From Poriferisodalis sp965262965 (GTDB taxonomy: Bacteria; Actinomycetota; Acidimicrobiia; Acidimicrobiales; Poriferisodalaceae), in the NCBI RefSeq assembly GCF_965262965.1, contig NZ_OZ253573.1, positions 3,410,001-3,474,000 of the forward strand: 64,000 nucleotides of DNA, read 5' to 3'. The translations under genes and the position numbers were made by a program. Below, piece by piece: positions 1 to 7,577 of the stretch (position 1 is its first letter; each line of letters opens with the position of its first letter). Under the pieces are notes generated by a model. The model had not been told where the DNA came from. It searched no databases and worked only from the letters and a program-made list of their open reading frames with translations.

Positions 1-1
1 C

Positions 2-379
2 GACGGCCTGGCGTTGCGCGACGCCTACATCACCGCTGCAGTTCGATGCGCGCCGCCGGCCAACAAGCCGACGCCCGCCGAACGAGATACCTGCCGGCCC
101 TTCCTCGAGCGCGAGCTTGCATTGCTGAGCAACGCCCGCGTTGCGGTGGCATTGGGCGCCTTCGCCTATGGGGTGTTGTGCGGGTTCGCTGGCATACGAC
201 CGCGTCCCCGTTTCGGCCACGGCACAACCGTCAAGGCGCCGTCACTTGGCTCCATCTCCCACATCGTGTGTTCGTTCCATCCCAGCCAGCAGAACACGTT
301 CACCGGTCGGCTCACACCCGAGATGGCCGATACGGTGCTGCTTCATGCTCGCCGGCTGGCGAATCTGCCGCCCGCCTGA
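2..379 (+). CDS. Uracil-DNA glycosylase family 5 (UdgB-like), C-terminal part
   Basis: The reading frame is open to the window edge, so only the last 125 residues are seen. Family 5 enzymes remove uracil, and often other deaminated bases, from DNA as the first step of base excision repair. The visible part carries the family stretch AAVRCAPPANKPTP, then the ERELALL helix and a VALGAFAY strand. Near the end comes HPSQQNTFTG, the conserved HPS loop that enters the DNA minor groove. The Fe-S cysteines of the N-terminal half lie outside the window, apart from those near CAPP and TCRPF. The end overlaps the start of the next gene by 35 nt. Family placement is from motif recognition; family 4 is the main alternative, but the CAPP segment and the spacing favour family 5. 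Confidence 0.85.
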   Translation, partial: DGLALRDAYITAAVRCAPPANKPTPAERDTCRPFLERELALLSNARVAVALGAFAYGVLCGFAGIRPRPRFGHGTTVKAPSLGSISHIVCSFHPSQQNTFTGRLTPEMADTVLLHARRLANLPPA

Positions 380-992
380 GGGCTTCCGGCGCATCGGCGC
401 CCGTGTCTCGAACGCAGGCGCTCGTTGGGCCGCGGTGCTGCTGCTGGCCACGGGAAGCTTGGCGTGCTCGCTGAACGTCGCCGAAGTGCAGCCTGAGCTC
501 ACTGGCGACGCCACCGTGGACTCCGACGTGCCGCTTGGCAACCCGGGCACGCTAGTGCCGCCCACCCCCTCTGGCGTCGACGAGCCCGAAGTGCTTGCGA
601 TCGAACCGCTCATTGCCTTCATGGACGCTTGTGTTGCCGACGCCGGCTTGATCGGCCCGTGTCATTGCGCAGCGGGGCGCATTGAGCAGGGTTTCGACAT
701 CGTTGACCTGGAGATCTTCGAGGACCGAATGTCGGGAGCGCTCGAATTCTCTGCGGAGATTGCAGCGTCGCTGGTCGACTGCCGTGAGGCGGACCCACCG
801 CCGGAATGGGCCCAGCAGCTTCGAGAGGCGTACCTGGCCGAATGCACGACGGGCTCTGATCGTCTCCGAGATCTGTGCGCTTGCTCACTGGCTCGGGCGC
901 AGGACGTCGTGCCGGCTCACCGGCTCGGCGACTTCTTGGAGAGCAACGAGGTAGTGCCCGACGTGGTCGATTTCATCAACCTTTGCTTGTAG
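345..992 (+). CDS. Cys-rich putative lipoprotein of unknown function
   Basis: A 215-residue protein with a basic N-terminus, a short hydrophobic stretch (AAVLLLATGSLA) and Cys41 at a lipobox-like site (SLAC). This suggests export and lipid anchoring, although the -3 residue is Ser rather than Leu. The mature part starts with a Pro/Thr/Val-rich linker followed by a region with regularly placed cysteines: GPCHC, LVDC, ECTTG, LCACS and a C-terminal LCL. The CxC pairs suggest disulfide-paired helices. The only ATG giving a signal peptide is at 345, inside the end of the glycosylase gene, so the two genes are probably cotranscribed. I do not recognise a family. The start is uncertain because no ATG, GTG or TTG lies between the glycosylase stop and the hydrophobic stretch. 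Confidence 0.6.
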   Translation: MLAGWRICRPPEGFRRIGARVSNAGARWAAVLLLATGSLACSLNVAEVQPELTGDATVDSDVPLGNPGTLVPPTPSGVDEPEVLAIEPLIAFMDACVADAGLIGPCHCAAGRIEQGFDIVDLEIFEDRMSGALEFSAEIAASLVDCREADPPPEWAQQLREAYLAECTTGSDRLRDLCACSLARAQDVVPAHRLGDFLESNEVVPDVVDFINLCL

Positions 993-1118
993 GCAATCGC
1001 GGATTGCCGGCGACCGGCGCTGCCTGTCGGTGATCGGCTCGGCCCGCCGACAACCGGCGCTGCCCGTCGGCGAACGGCGCAGCGTGCAGGCGACCGGACG
1101 CGGGTCAGATCGAGCCGA

Positions 1119-1150
1119 GACCCACAGCGGGTCCGTCCCGACCGGTCGGG
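1119..1150. terminator. Paired hairpins between convergent genes
   Basis: Two inverted repeats lie directly after the stop codon of the FrhB-like gene, which is read on the minus strand: a perfect 14-bp palindrome CCCGACCGGTCGGG at 1137-1150, and GACCC-ACAGC-GGGTC at 1119-1133. They sit between two convergent genes. No T-run follows, as is common in high-GC actinobacteria, so a role as a bidirectional terminator is inferred. The rest of 993-1118 holds imperfect direct repeats of a CCGGCGCTGCC/GTCGG unit and no gene. Confidence 0.45.
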
Positions 1151-1151
1151 G

Positions 1152-2324
1152 CTACTTCTTGGTGGGCTCGGGCAGCAGCGCCGGAGGATTCCAGGCGAAG
1201 TCCGGCCAGCGTGCCCGCGACTTCTCGCTGAGCTTGTGCATAAGCGCAATCGCGCCCGGGTCGTCGTCGCCGGGCCGCCCGATCAGCGAGCCGTCGGCGA
1301 GCATCTTCATGACGATCTCGCGGCCGATATCGGTGCGGACGATGGTGAGGGTCCAGTCGCTGTACTTGCCGATGCCGCCAGTGGAGATGTCAGCGTGCTC
1401 GGCGGCGAAATCAGGGCAGAGATTGCAGCCCTCGCGGGTCCAGGCGTGGCATTCCTTCAGGTTGATCTCGTAGTAGCCGCCGTCGTGCGTCCAGATCTGG
1501 AAGACGCCTTTGATGTTGGTCTTGCGGATGAGGTGCCGGTCGAGTCCGTACTTCTGCTCGAACAGCTCTTCGAAGATGGCCTCGTCGAATGACTTCGAGC
1601 ACAGCAGCCCGATGTTCAGAGCGAACCGGTTGCCGACCTTGCCGACCTTGCGGGACTTGGCGACCGGCACGATCGAACTCTGGCAGCTCATGCCGACCAG
1701 GGCAATTTTCTGAGCGCCGTGTTCGATTGCCTCGCCGTAGGCGAGCGTGTTGGCCGAGTACGTGTAGCGGCTTCCGGCGCCTCGCAGCACGTCGTCTCGG
1801 TTGAAGGCCACGCCCGGCGAGGCGGTCCACTGGTTGCCGTCGCCCTCGCCCACGTAGGACGTCAACGCGGCGTCGATGTAACCGTGATCGAGAGCCCAGA
1901 TGAGAATGGCCGAGACCAAGCCGCCGTCCTGGCCGATCTCGTGGACGTAGTCGTCCGAAGCCCGGGTGAGGATTATGTCCTTGAAGACGCCCGATGGCTC
2001 GTCGGCCGAGCGATGCCGGCCGAACATGAAGTCGTCGGCCTCGTGCTCCCAGGTGCGAAATCGGGGGCAGGCCCGGGTACAGCTGGTGCAGCCCTTCTGG
2101 CCGTGACCGCAGTCGTCGAGGCCGAGCTCCTCTTCAAGGTGATAGGGCGTGAAACCGCCCTGGATGTGCTCGTAGCCGATGACTTCGTGAGGGCACGAGA
2201 TCACGCAGCCCGCACAGCCGGTGCACAGACCGGTGGTGATGACTTCGTCGAACAGCTCCTTCCACTGGAACGTCCAACGCGCGGGTGCCGCGCCGTCAGC
2301 CGGCGGTGCCTCGGTCGTTGCCAT
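1152..2324 (-). CDS. Coenzyme F420 hydrogenase/dehydrogenase beta subunit family protein (FrhB-like)
   Basis: A 390-residue cytoplasmic iron-sulfur flavoprotein. An N-terminal ferredoxin-type cluster CTGCAGCVISCP (Cys34/37/40/44) is followed by a second Cys set CGHGQKGCTSCTRACP (Cys72/79/82/86). After these come the FrhB N- and C-domains, with EIGQDGGLVSAI, VGMSCQSS, GLLCSK and CNLCPDF, which contribute flavin and further Fe-S ligands. FrhB proteins move electrons between F420 or ferredoxin and a partner; the substrate here cannot be read from sequence. I chose the ATG at 2324; a GTG two codons upstream is also possible. The gene is divergent from a PPOX-fold gene whose family also often uses F420, which supports but does not prove F420 metabolism in this organism. 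Confidence 0.85.
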   Translation of the reverse strand: MATTEAPPADGAAPARWTFQWKELFDEVITTGLCTGCAGCVISCPHEVIGYEHIQGGFTPYHLEEELGLDDCGHGQKGCTSCTRACPRFRTWEHEADDFMFGRHRSADEPSGVFKDIILTRASDDYVHEIGQDGGLVSAILIWALDHGYIDAALTSYVGEGDGNQWTASPGVAFNRDDVLRGAGSRYTYSANTLAYGEAIEHGAQKIALVGMSCQSSIVPVAKSRKVGKVGNRFALNIGLLCSKSFDEAIFEELFEQKYGLDRHLIRKTNIKGVFQIWTHDGGYYEINLKECHAWTREGCNLCPDFAAEHADISTGGIGKYSDWTLTIVRTDIGREIVMKMLADGSLIGRPGDDDPGAIALMHKLSEKSRARWPDFAWNPPALLPEPTKK

Positions 2325-2463
2325 GGGCACAGACTATGACAGCGATCAGCGCGCCACCCCGAAGCGGCGGGATCGCGCGGTCCCCGCTTCGCGAACTCGC
2401 CGTGAGACCGAACGGTGGCGGTCGCTGTGGTCCTGCCGAACGGCAGCCCTAGGGTTCGGCCCC

Positions 2464-2880
2464 ATGAATGAGGGCGAACTGCTGGCGCTTCTGGCGCAGG
2501 GACGGGTGGCATCGCTGGCGACGATTCGCTCGGACGGCCGCGTGGACTTGGTGCCGTGCACCTATGCATTCGAAGACGACGTCGTCGTTACTGCGGTTGA
2601 CCACAAGCCCAAGACCACGATGGACCTCAAGCGGCTCGACAACGTTCGACGGTTCCCCGAGGTCACGCTGCTGGTCGAGCACTACGACGACGCCGACTGG
2701 GAGCGTCTGTGGTGGGTCCGCATTCGTGGCCGGGCGGTTGTGCACACCGAGGGAGCGCAGCACCGTCACGCGATCGAGCTGCTGTGCGCGCGGTACCCGC
2801 AGTACGCCGCTCAGCCTCCGAACGGTGCCGCCATCGTCATCCAGCGAACCGAGCTCACGGGCTGGTCAGCAGTCACCTGA
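2464..2880 (+). CDS. PPOX-class (pyridoxamine 5'-phosphate oxidase-like) protein, Rv0121-type
   Basis: A 138-residue split beta-barrel protein. It shows the family opening LLALLAQGRVASLATIRSDGRVDLVPCTYAFEDD, here quoted in parts: the ASLATI strand, the LVPCTYAF strand and KPKTT, where the flavin phosphate is usually bound. The RLDNVRRFPEVTLLVEHYD segment and the WVRIRGRAV strand follow. Members of this group resemble the mycobacterial Rv0121 family, annotated as F420-dependent PPOX oxidoreductases; the substrate is unknown. The ATG at 2464 gives the usual family start (MNEGELLALL); the open frame extends further upstream without family similarity. The gene is divergent from the FrhB-like gene and is followed by tRNA-Arg on the other strand. 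Confidence 0.75.
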   Translation: MNEGELLALLAQGRVASLATIRSDGRVDLVPCTYAFEDDVVVTAVDHKPKTTMDLKRLDNVRRFPEVTLLVEHYDDADWERLWWVRIRGRAVVHTEGAQHRHAIELLCARYPQYAAQPPNGAAIVIQRTELTGWSAVT

Positions 2881-2988
2881 CACAGTCTGACTGACGCTCC
2901 CGGCCGGCGATTCTGCGGCGACATCCTTCAGCGCAATCCCTGGGCGAAGCGCCCCGACCGGCATTGGATGTCTCGCGACATCACAAAG

Positions 2989-3060
2989 CGCCCTCGGCAG
3001 GATTCGAACCTGCGCACATGGCTCCGGAGGCCAATGCTCTATCCCCTGAGCTACGAGGGC
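2989..3060 (-). tRNA. tRNA-Arg (anticodon CCG)
   Basis: Read on the minus strand, a full cloverleaf can be drawn. The acceptor arms GCCCTCG/CGAGGGC are perfect. The D arm is GCTC/GAGC. The anticodon arm has the 7-nt loop CTCCGGA, giving anticodon CCG, and the T arm is GCAGG-TTCGAAT-CCTGC. The discriminator is G and CCA is not encoded. The outermost anticodon-stem pair is T-T, a minor irregularity. It reads the Arg codon CGG, which is common in high-GC genomes. Confidence 0.95.
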
Positions 3061-3172
3061 TGAAGGTCCGGGCTGAGCTCGAATGTCCGGACTCAATGTC
3101 CGGCAAAGCTACCGACCGCTGCGAGTGTGCGGCGTGCTTTGCGGGTGATTCCCGCGTCGGCCCCCTGCGGGC

Positions 3173-4578
3173 TCACTCGCGGCTGAGGTCGTAAGTGAGT
3201 TCGTAGGTGTTGCGGGGTCCGCGGCACAACGCGGCCCCGCTGTCGTGGAGTTCGTGGTGGCAGCGCCCGCACAGCAGTGCGAGGTTGTCGATGTCGGTCC
3301 GTCCGCGGTGTGGCGCCTGCCACGGGATGATGTGGTGGGCTTCGCACCAGCTGGGTGCCATGGCGCACAGGACGCAGTGGCGATCGCGAGCGACGAGGGC
3401 GCGCCATTGGGCGTCGGTGACGGTGCGTACGCGGCGTCCGTGCCAGAGTGGCTGGCCGTCGCCATCGAAGACGACCCCGAAGATGTCCGCGCCGCAGGCG
3501 AGCCGTTCGAGTTCGCGCCGGGGAATCGGCCCAACGCCCGGAATCTCGCACCGTGCCCACTCATCGCCACAGATCGCTGCGGCGTCGGCGACGACGATGA
3601 TCTGGTTCCGTCGCTTGAGGCGCTTCATGCCGGCGTCGTGCGAATCCTGGGCCACCGGGACCACGCTGTCGGCCGGATTGTGGGAGAGGTGCTCGCGGGC
3701 CAGCGCCGGGCGATACATCCTCGGCTCGTCTGCGTAGAACGCAGCAACTTCGGGCCAGGTCCGATCGGCGTCCTCGTCGATGGCGCGTCGGCTCGCGCCG
3801 TGGGCATCAAGGTTGATCAGCGCAACCAGCGCATCGACACGGCATTGGGAGTAGTCGCGCGGCTCGGGCGAATCGGGCCGCAAGTCGCTGCGGTCGGCGT
3901 CGTTGAACCGCTGAGCGAGATCATCGATCAACGCGCGGAACGCCGCTCCGGTGGCAGGGTCGCCAACGCGGTGGCCTTGAGCATGCCCTCGGCGGTCTGA
4001 CTTATCGTCAAGCTCCGCAAGGCCCGCTGGCGGCGGTACAGCTCTTCGCCGTTCATGCCCGCACGCTGCTTGCGCACCCAGTCGCCGACAGCGCGCCGGG
4101 TCCGCTCGACCAGAGACATCGACGCTGTGTCCAGCAGGGGTGCCGACGAGTCCACCGCAGCGGCGCCCACAATGGCTGCGCCGCCGATGAGCGCATCAGC
4201 GTGCTCAGCAGTAATGCGACCCTTGCGGAGCGCATCGGCGACATTGGGCATCTCGGTGAGAGAACGAGCGCGTTCAGCGGCCCGCTTGGCGTTGGCGAGC
4301 GAACAGCCGGACTGCTGGCGCAGAACCCCGGCGGCGTCGTTGCCGAAATCATCCAGATGGTCGATCTCAGCCGCGAGGCGCGCCTCGCATGCGTCAACAG
4401 CGGCTCGAAGTCGCGACAGCGCGCCGAGATCGCCCACGGTGGCGAACGGGGACACCCCATCGGGCCCAGCGCGGCGGGAAGCGGTGGACGAACGCCCGGG
4501 TCGGGTTGACCCCGCCGCGGCGGCTTCCGAGCCACTCAAATCATCTTGGAATACATCATTCAGATAGAGAACACTCAT
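3173..4578 (-). pseudogene. DUF222 / HNH endonuclease (13E12-type), frameshifted
   Basis: Two minus-strand reading frames join at about 3963 into one protein of about 468 residues. The first holds the DUF222 region (ACEARLAAEIDHLDDFG, ITAEHADAL). The second holds the C-terminal HNH nuclease: CVLC, EAHHIIPW, DNLALLCGRCHHELH. One missing base breaks the frame: reading GTTGGGCGACC instead of GTTGGCGACC restores TALGDPATGAAF, which is what the family shows there. The ATG at 4578 has a strong ribosome site, GGGAGGTGA, 8 nt upstream. A TATACT -10 box and a LexA-like box precede it. Family members are often multicopy and DNA-damage induced in mycobacteria. The break may be a real mutation, a sequencing error or a rare programmed shift; no slippery run is evident. 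Confidence 0.85.
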
Positions 4579-4609
4579 AACTGATTCACCTCCCTTTGAA
4601 TTTATCGAC

Positions 4610-4615
4610 AGTATA
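4610..4615 (-). promoter_or_regulatory. -10 promoter element of the DUF222-HNH gene
   Basis: On the minus strand TATACT matches the sigma70/HrdB -10 consensus. It lies 32 nt before the ATG, in an AT-rich stretch that stands out from the GC-rich surroundings. A leader of about 25 nt would carry the GGGAGGTGA ribosome site. The -35 is weak and falls within the LexA-like box. Confidence 0.5.
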
Positions 4616-4625
4616 TCAGCGTATG

Positions 4626-4639
4626 CAAACAAATGTTTG
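4626..4639 (-). promoter_or_regulatory. LexA (SOS box)-like operator
   Basis: The inverted repeat CAAAC-ATTT-GTTTG (minus strand) has the 5-4-5 layout of the mycobacterial LexA site core CGAAC-N4-GTTCG, differing by one base in each arm. It overlaps where a -35 would sit for the TATACT box, as expected for repression. 13E12-family genes in mycobacteria are known LexA targets, so SOS control of this gene is a reasonable inference. Confidence 0.5.
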
Positions 4640-4744
4640 TATTTCGACCCGGTACCAAGGCGACGCTGGAATGCAGCCGCCTGCAACCGCACGCCTCCCC
4701 AGAGATCTACGGCTTTGACGGCGACGACTTGGCGGCGCTGAGAT

Positions 4745-5560
4745 TCAGCCGTCTGTTACCGCACGTCCCCCCTCGACCACGCTGTGCAGCGGCCGGGCGA
4801 GTCGTTGGTCTGAAGTGATCGAGCGGCTGGCTGTGCCTACTACGACGAAGGCCACAGTGATGGCGACAGCGCCCAGCAGAAGGAACATCACGATCATCTG
4901 TGCAGCCACCGCATCGAGCGGATCGGCGCCGGCGAGGATCATTCCCGTCATGGCGCCCGGCAGCGCCACGAGACCGACCACGCTCGTACGTTCGATCTGG
5001 GGAATGAGTGCGGTGCGAATTGCAGTGCGCACCTGAGGACGGAGAGCGGCCGGGCCTTCGAAGCCCAAGGCCAACATGGCCTCGATCTGACCGCGCTCGT
5101 CGGACAGCAACTCCTCGAAGCGGGAGGCCGCAGCGACCGTGGCAGGCAGAGAATTGCCGAGCAGGATGCCAGACACCGGCACCAGTGCCGTGGGCGTGAG
5201 GTCGAACACGCCCATGCCGAACGTGACGGCGAGGCACACCGCAAGCGGCACCAAGATCGCTGCGGCCACGAGCGGGATCGGGGGTTGGAACGGAGCCAGC
5301 CTCCGTGCGCGCCGCCGCACGACCCCGGTTGCGAGCACGACCATGGCCCCAACCCACAGCCACGACCACACGAGCGGGGCTGTGGGCCGGAGCACCACGA
5401 TGAGCACGCTTCCGACTGCCAGCAACTGCACTGCTGCCCGTGCCGCGGCAATCACCACGCCGCGCGTCAGCCCGAGGCGAAGCCACATGGACAAGGCGAC
5501 GACGGCGACCACCAGCGTCAGACTCGCGGCGACGTTGATCCACGTCAGGTCGAGATCCAC
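4745..5560 (-). CDS. fetB: FetB-type (UPF0014) ABC transporter permease
   Basis: A 271-residue membrane protein with about seven predicted helices. The family signatures are RAAVQLLAVG near the N-terminus, the loop LLGNSLPATVAAASRF, an ERGQIEAMLALGF cytoplasmic coupling segment, and the PGAMTGMILAGADPLDAVAAQ segment. FetB pairs with the ATPase FetA and has been linked to iron export and oxidative stress resistance in enterics. No ATPase gene lies beside it here, so the partner must be elsewhere or the gene is an orphan. The GTG at 5560 is used because it starts the first helix segment and nothing better lies upstream. It is divergent from argS across 211 bp of intergenic DNA. Confidence 0.85.
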   Translation of the reverse strand: MDLDLTWINVAASLTLVVAVVALSMWLRLGLTRGVVIAAARAAVQLLAVGSVLIVVLRPTAPLVWSWLWVGAMVVLATGVVRRRARRLAPFQPPIPLVAAAILVPLAVCLAVTFGMGVFDLTPTALVPVSGILLGNSLPATVAAASRFEELLSDERGQIEAMLALGFEGPAALRPQVRTAIRTALIPQIERTSVVGLVALPGAMTGMILAGADPLDAVAAQMIVMFLLLGAVAITVAFVVVGTASRSITSDQRLARPLHSVVEGGRAVTDG

Positions 5561-5771
5561 AGCGCGAGGTTGTCACGCCGCCGGAGCGCGAGATAGTCAC
5601 ACGGCCGAATGTGCGGGGACACCCCGTGCGGCGAATTGCGCCGCGCCGAGAGCCGGTGCGATGCAGGCTCGAACATCGTCGGTGCCGGCGAGAACACAGC
5701 GCCGCAATGCGGCTGTTTGGCCGCAATTGACCCCGGGATCAGCGTCGGGCAGGGGTAGCTTCGCAACGGTG

Positions 5772-7556
5772 ATGGAGCAGGCGCTGACCGGCGCGATCGC
5801 AGGTGCCCTTGCGGGTCTTGGCATCGATGCCGACGTGACGCGTCTCCGTTTGGAACGCCCATCGCGAGCCGGTCACGGCGACTGGTCGTCGAACGCAGCC
5901 ATGGTGTACGCCAAGGCGGCCAAGATGGCGCCGCGCGAGCTGGCTGAACGAATCACCGCAGAGCTCGGGAGCGCGAGCGTGCCGCACCTCGAACGCGCCG
6001 AGGTCGCCGGCCCTGGATTCGTCAACGTGCACCTGTCGCCGTTGTGGCTGCACGAGGTGCTGGCAACCGTGCTGCGTGAAGGGGCGCAGCGATACGCGTG
6101 CCCCGACATCGGCAACGGGCAGACCGTGAACCTCGAGTTTGTGTCGGCCAATCCGACGGGACCGTTGCATGCCGGCGGCGGTCGCTGGGGAGCTTTCGGC
6201 GACAGCCTCGCTCGCCTCTTCCGTCGCTGCGGCTACGAGACCGTCACCGAGTACTACGTGAACGACCTTGGCGTGCAAGTGCAGTTGTTTGGCCAGTCGC
6301 TGGTGGCACGCATGACCGGCGAACCCGTCCCGAACGATGGCTATCACGGCCAATATGTCGCTGATTTCGGCGACGACTTCCATCAGGGCAGGTACCTCGA
6401 AGAGTGGGCTGATGAGTTGGCGGTAGTGCTGCGAAAGGCAGGTGACATTGAGCCTGCTGAAGCCTTGGAGGCCATCGCCCGTTCCCAAGGGAGTTGGCCC
6501 ATGCCCGGGCTACTGCCGCCAGGGGTCCGGCTCGCTGCTCAGTGGGGCATGAGGCGTGCGCTGCGCGATGTTCGTGAATCGCTTGAGGCGATGAACGTCA
6601 GCTTCGACCATTGGCAGTACGAAACCAAGGTCGTCGAGCCCGATCCCGGCGACTTAGCGATCCCCATGGCAGGTGTCCTTGAGCTGCTGAGAGATCGTGG
6701 AGCGACATACGAGCAGGACGGGGCTGTCTGGCTGCGCACCAGTGAGTTCGGCGACGACAAGGACCGAGTGCTGATCCGGAGCAATGGCGAGCCGACCTAC
6801 TTCCTGCCCGACATCGCCTATCACCACGCCAAGTTCAGCCGCGATGGCCGGGACATCGACCGGGTCATCGACGTGCTCGGTGCCGACCACCATGGCTACG
6901 TGGCGCGTATGGCCGCTGCCATGCGTATGTTGGGGCACCAACCTGAATCCGATAAGCCTGCGTTCTACGAAACCATCGTGGGCCAGAACGTGACGCTGAT
7001 GCGCGACGGCCAGGTCATCGAACTGTCCAAGCGCACCGGAACCATGGTCGAAGTGCGAGAGCTGATCGACGCTGTGGGCCCTGACGTGGCGCGCTTTGCG
7101 TTCTTGCTTCAGTCCATCGACACGCGCCAGACCATCGACATCGACCTTCTCTGCGCCCAGGCCACCGAAAACCCCGTGTTCTACGTGCAGTACGCGCACG
7201 CCAGGATCGCATCGGTGCAGCGCAAGGCGAGCGCCGAGGGCGTCGAGAGCGCGCCGGCCGACAATATCGATCTCGCGCTTCTGGTGAGCGAGCGCGAGAT
7301 CGCCCTGATGCGGGCGCTGGAGGTACTGCCGTCCGTAGTTGAGCTGGCGCAGCGGGAGCGGGCGCCCCACAAGGTCTCCACCTGGGTCCGCGACCTCGCG
7401 GCCGCGTTTCACGGCTTCTACCACGACTGCCCGATCCTGCGAAGCGACGTGTCGCCGCAGCAGCGCGACGCTCGGCTGTGCCTGACCGAGGGCACGCGCA
7501 TCGGCTTGGCCATCGGTTTGGACCTGCTCGGCGTCAACGCGCCCGAGCAGATGTGA
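5772..7556 (+). CDS. argS: Arginyl-tRNA synthetase
   Basis: A 594-residue class I aminoacyl-tRNA synthetase that charges tRNA-Arg in the cytoplasm. The order is an N-terminal Arg-tRNA recognition domain (ending near VNVHLSP), the Rossmann fold with EFVSANPTGPLH, GYETVTEYYVND, DVLGADHHGYV and QNVTLMRDG, the signature loop LSKRTG (Lys420), then the DALR anticodon domain from about residue 470 (NPVFYVQYAHARI). The HIGH box reads HAGG (133-136), losing the usual second His. The ATG at 5772 directly follows a GTG at 5769; either may be used. The open frame upstream of these has no similarity. It heads the argS-lysA-hom-thrC run typical of actinobacteria, with 21 nt to lysA. Confidence 0.95.
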   Translation: MEQALTGAIAGALAGLGIDADVTRLRLERPSRAGHGDWSSNAAMVYAKAAKMAPRELAERITAELGSASVPHLERAEVAGPGFVNVHLSPLWLHEVLATVLREGAQRYACPDIGNGQTVNLEFVSANPTGPLHAGGGRWGAFGDSLARLFRRCGYETVTEYYVNDLGVQVQLFGQSLVARMTGEPVPNDGYHGQYVADFGDDFHQGRYLEEWADELAVVLRKAGDIEPAEALEAIARSQGSWPMPGLLPPGVRLAAQWGMRRALRDVRESLEAMNVSFDHWQYETKVVEPDPGDLAIPMAGVLELLRDRGATYEQDGAVWLRTSEFGDDKDRVLIRSNGEPTYFLPDIAYHHAKFSRDGRDIDRVIDVLGADHHGYVARMAAAMRMLGHQPESDKPAFYETIVGQNVTLMRDGQVIELSKRTGTMVEVRELIDAVGPDVARFAFLLQSIDTRQTIDIDLLCAQATENPVFYVQYAHARIASVQRKASAEGVESAPADNIDLALLVSEREIALMRALEVLPSVVELAQRERAPHKVSTWVRDLAAAFHGFYHDCPILRSDVSPQQRDARLCLTEGTRIGLAIGLDLLGVNAPEQM

Positions 7557-7577
7557 GCAGACCGTGAGGTGGTTGCT

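Noticed and set aside
993..1118. CRISPR-like repeats
   Set aside because: The repeated CCGGCGCTGCC units are imperfect, too short and irregularly spaced, with no cas genes; no CRISPR array was found anywhere in the window.
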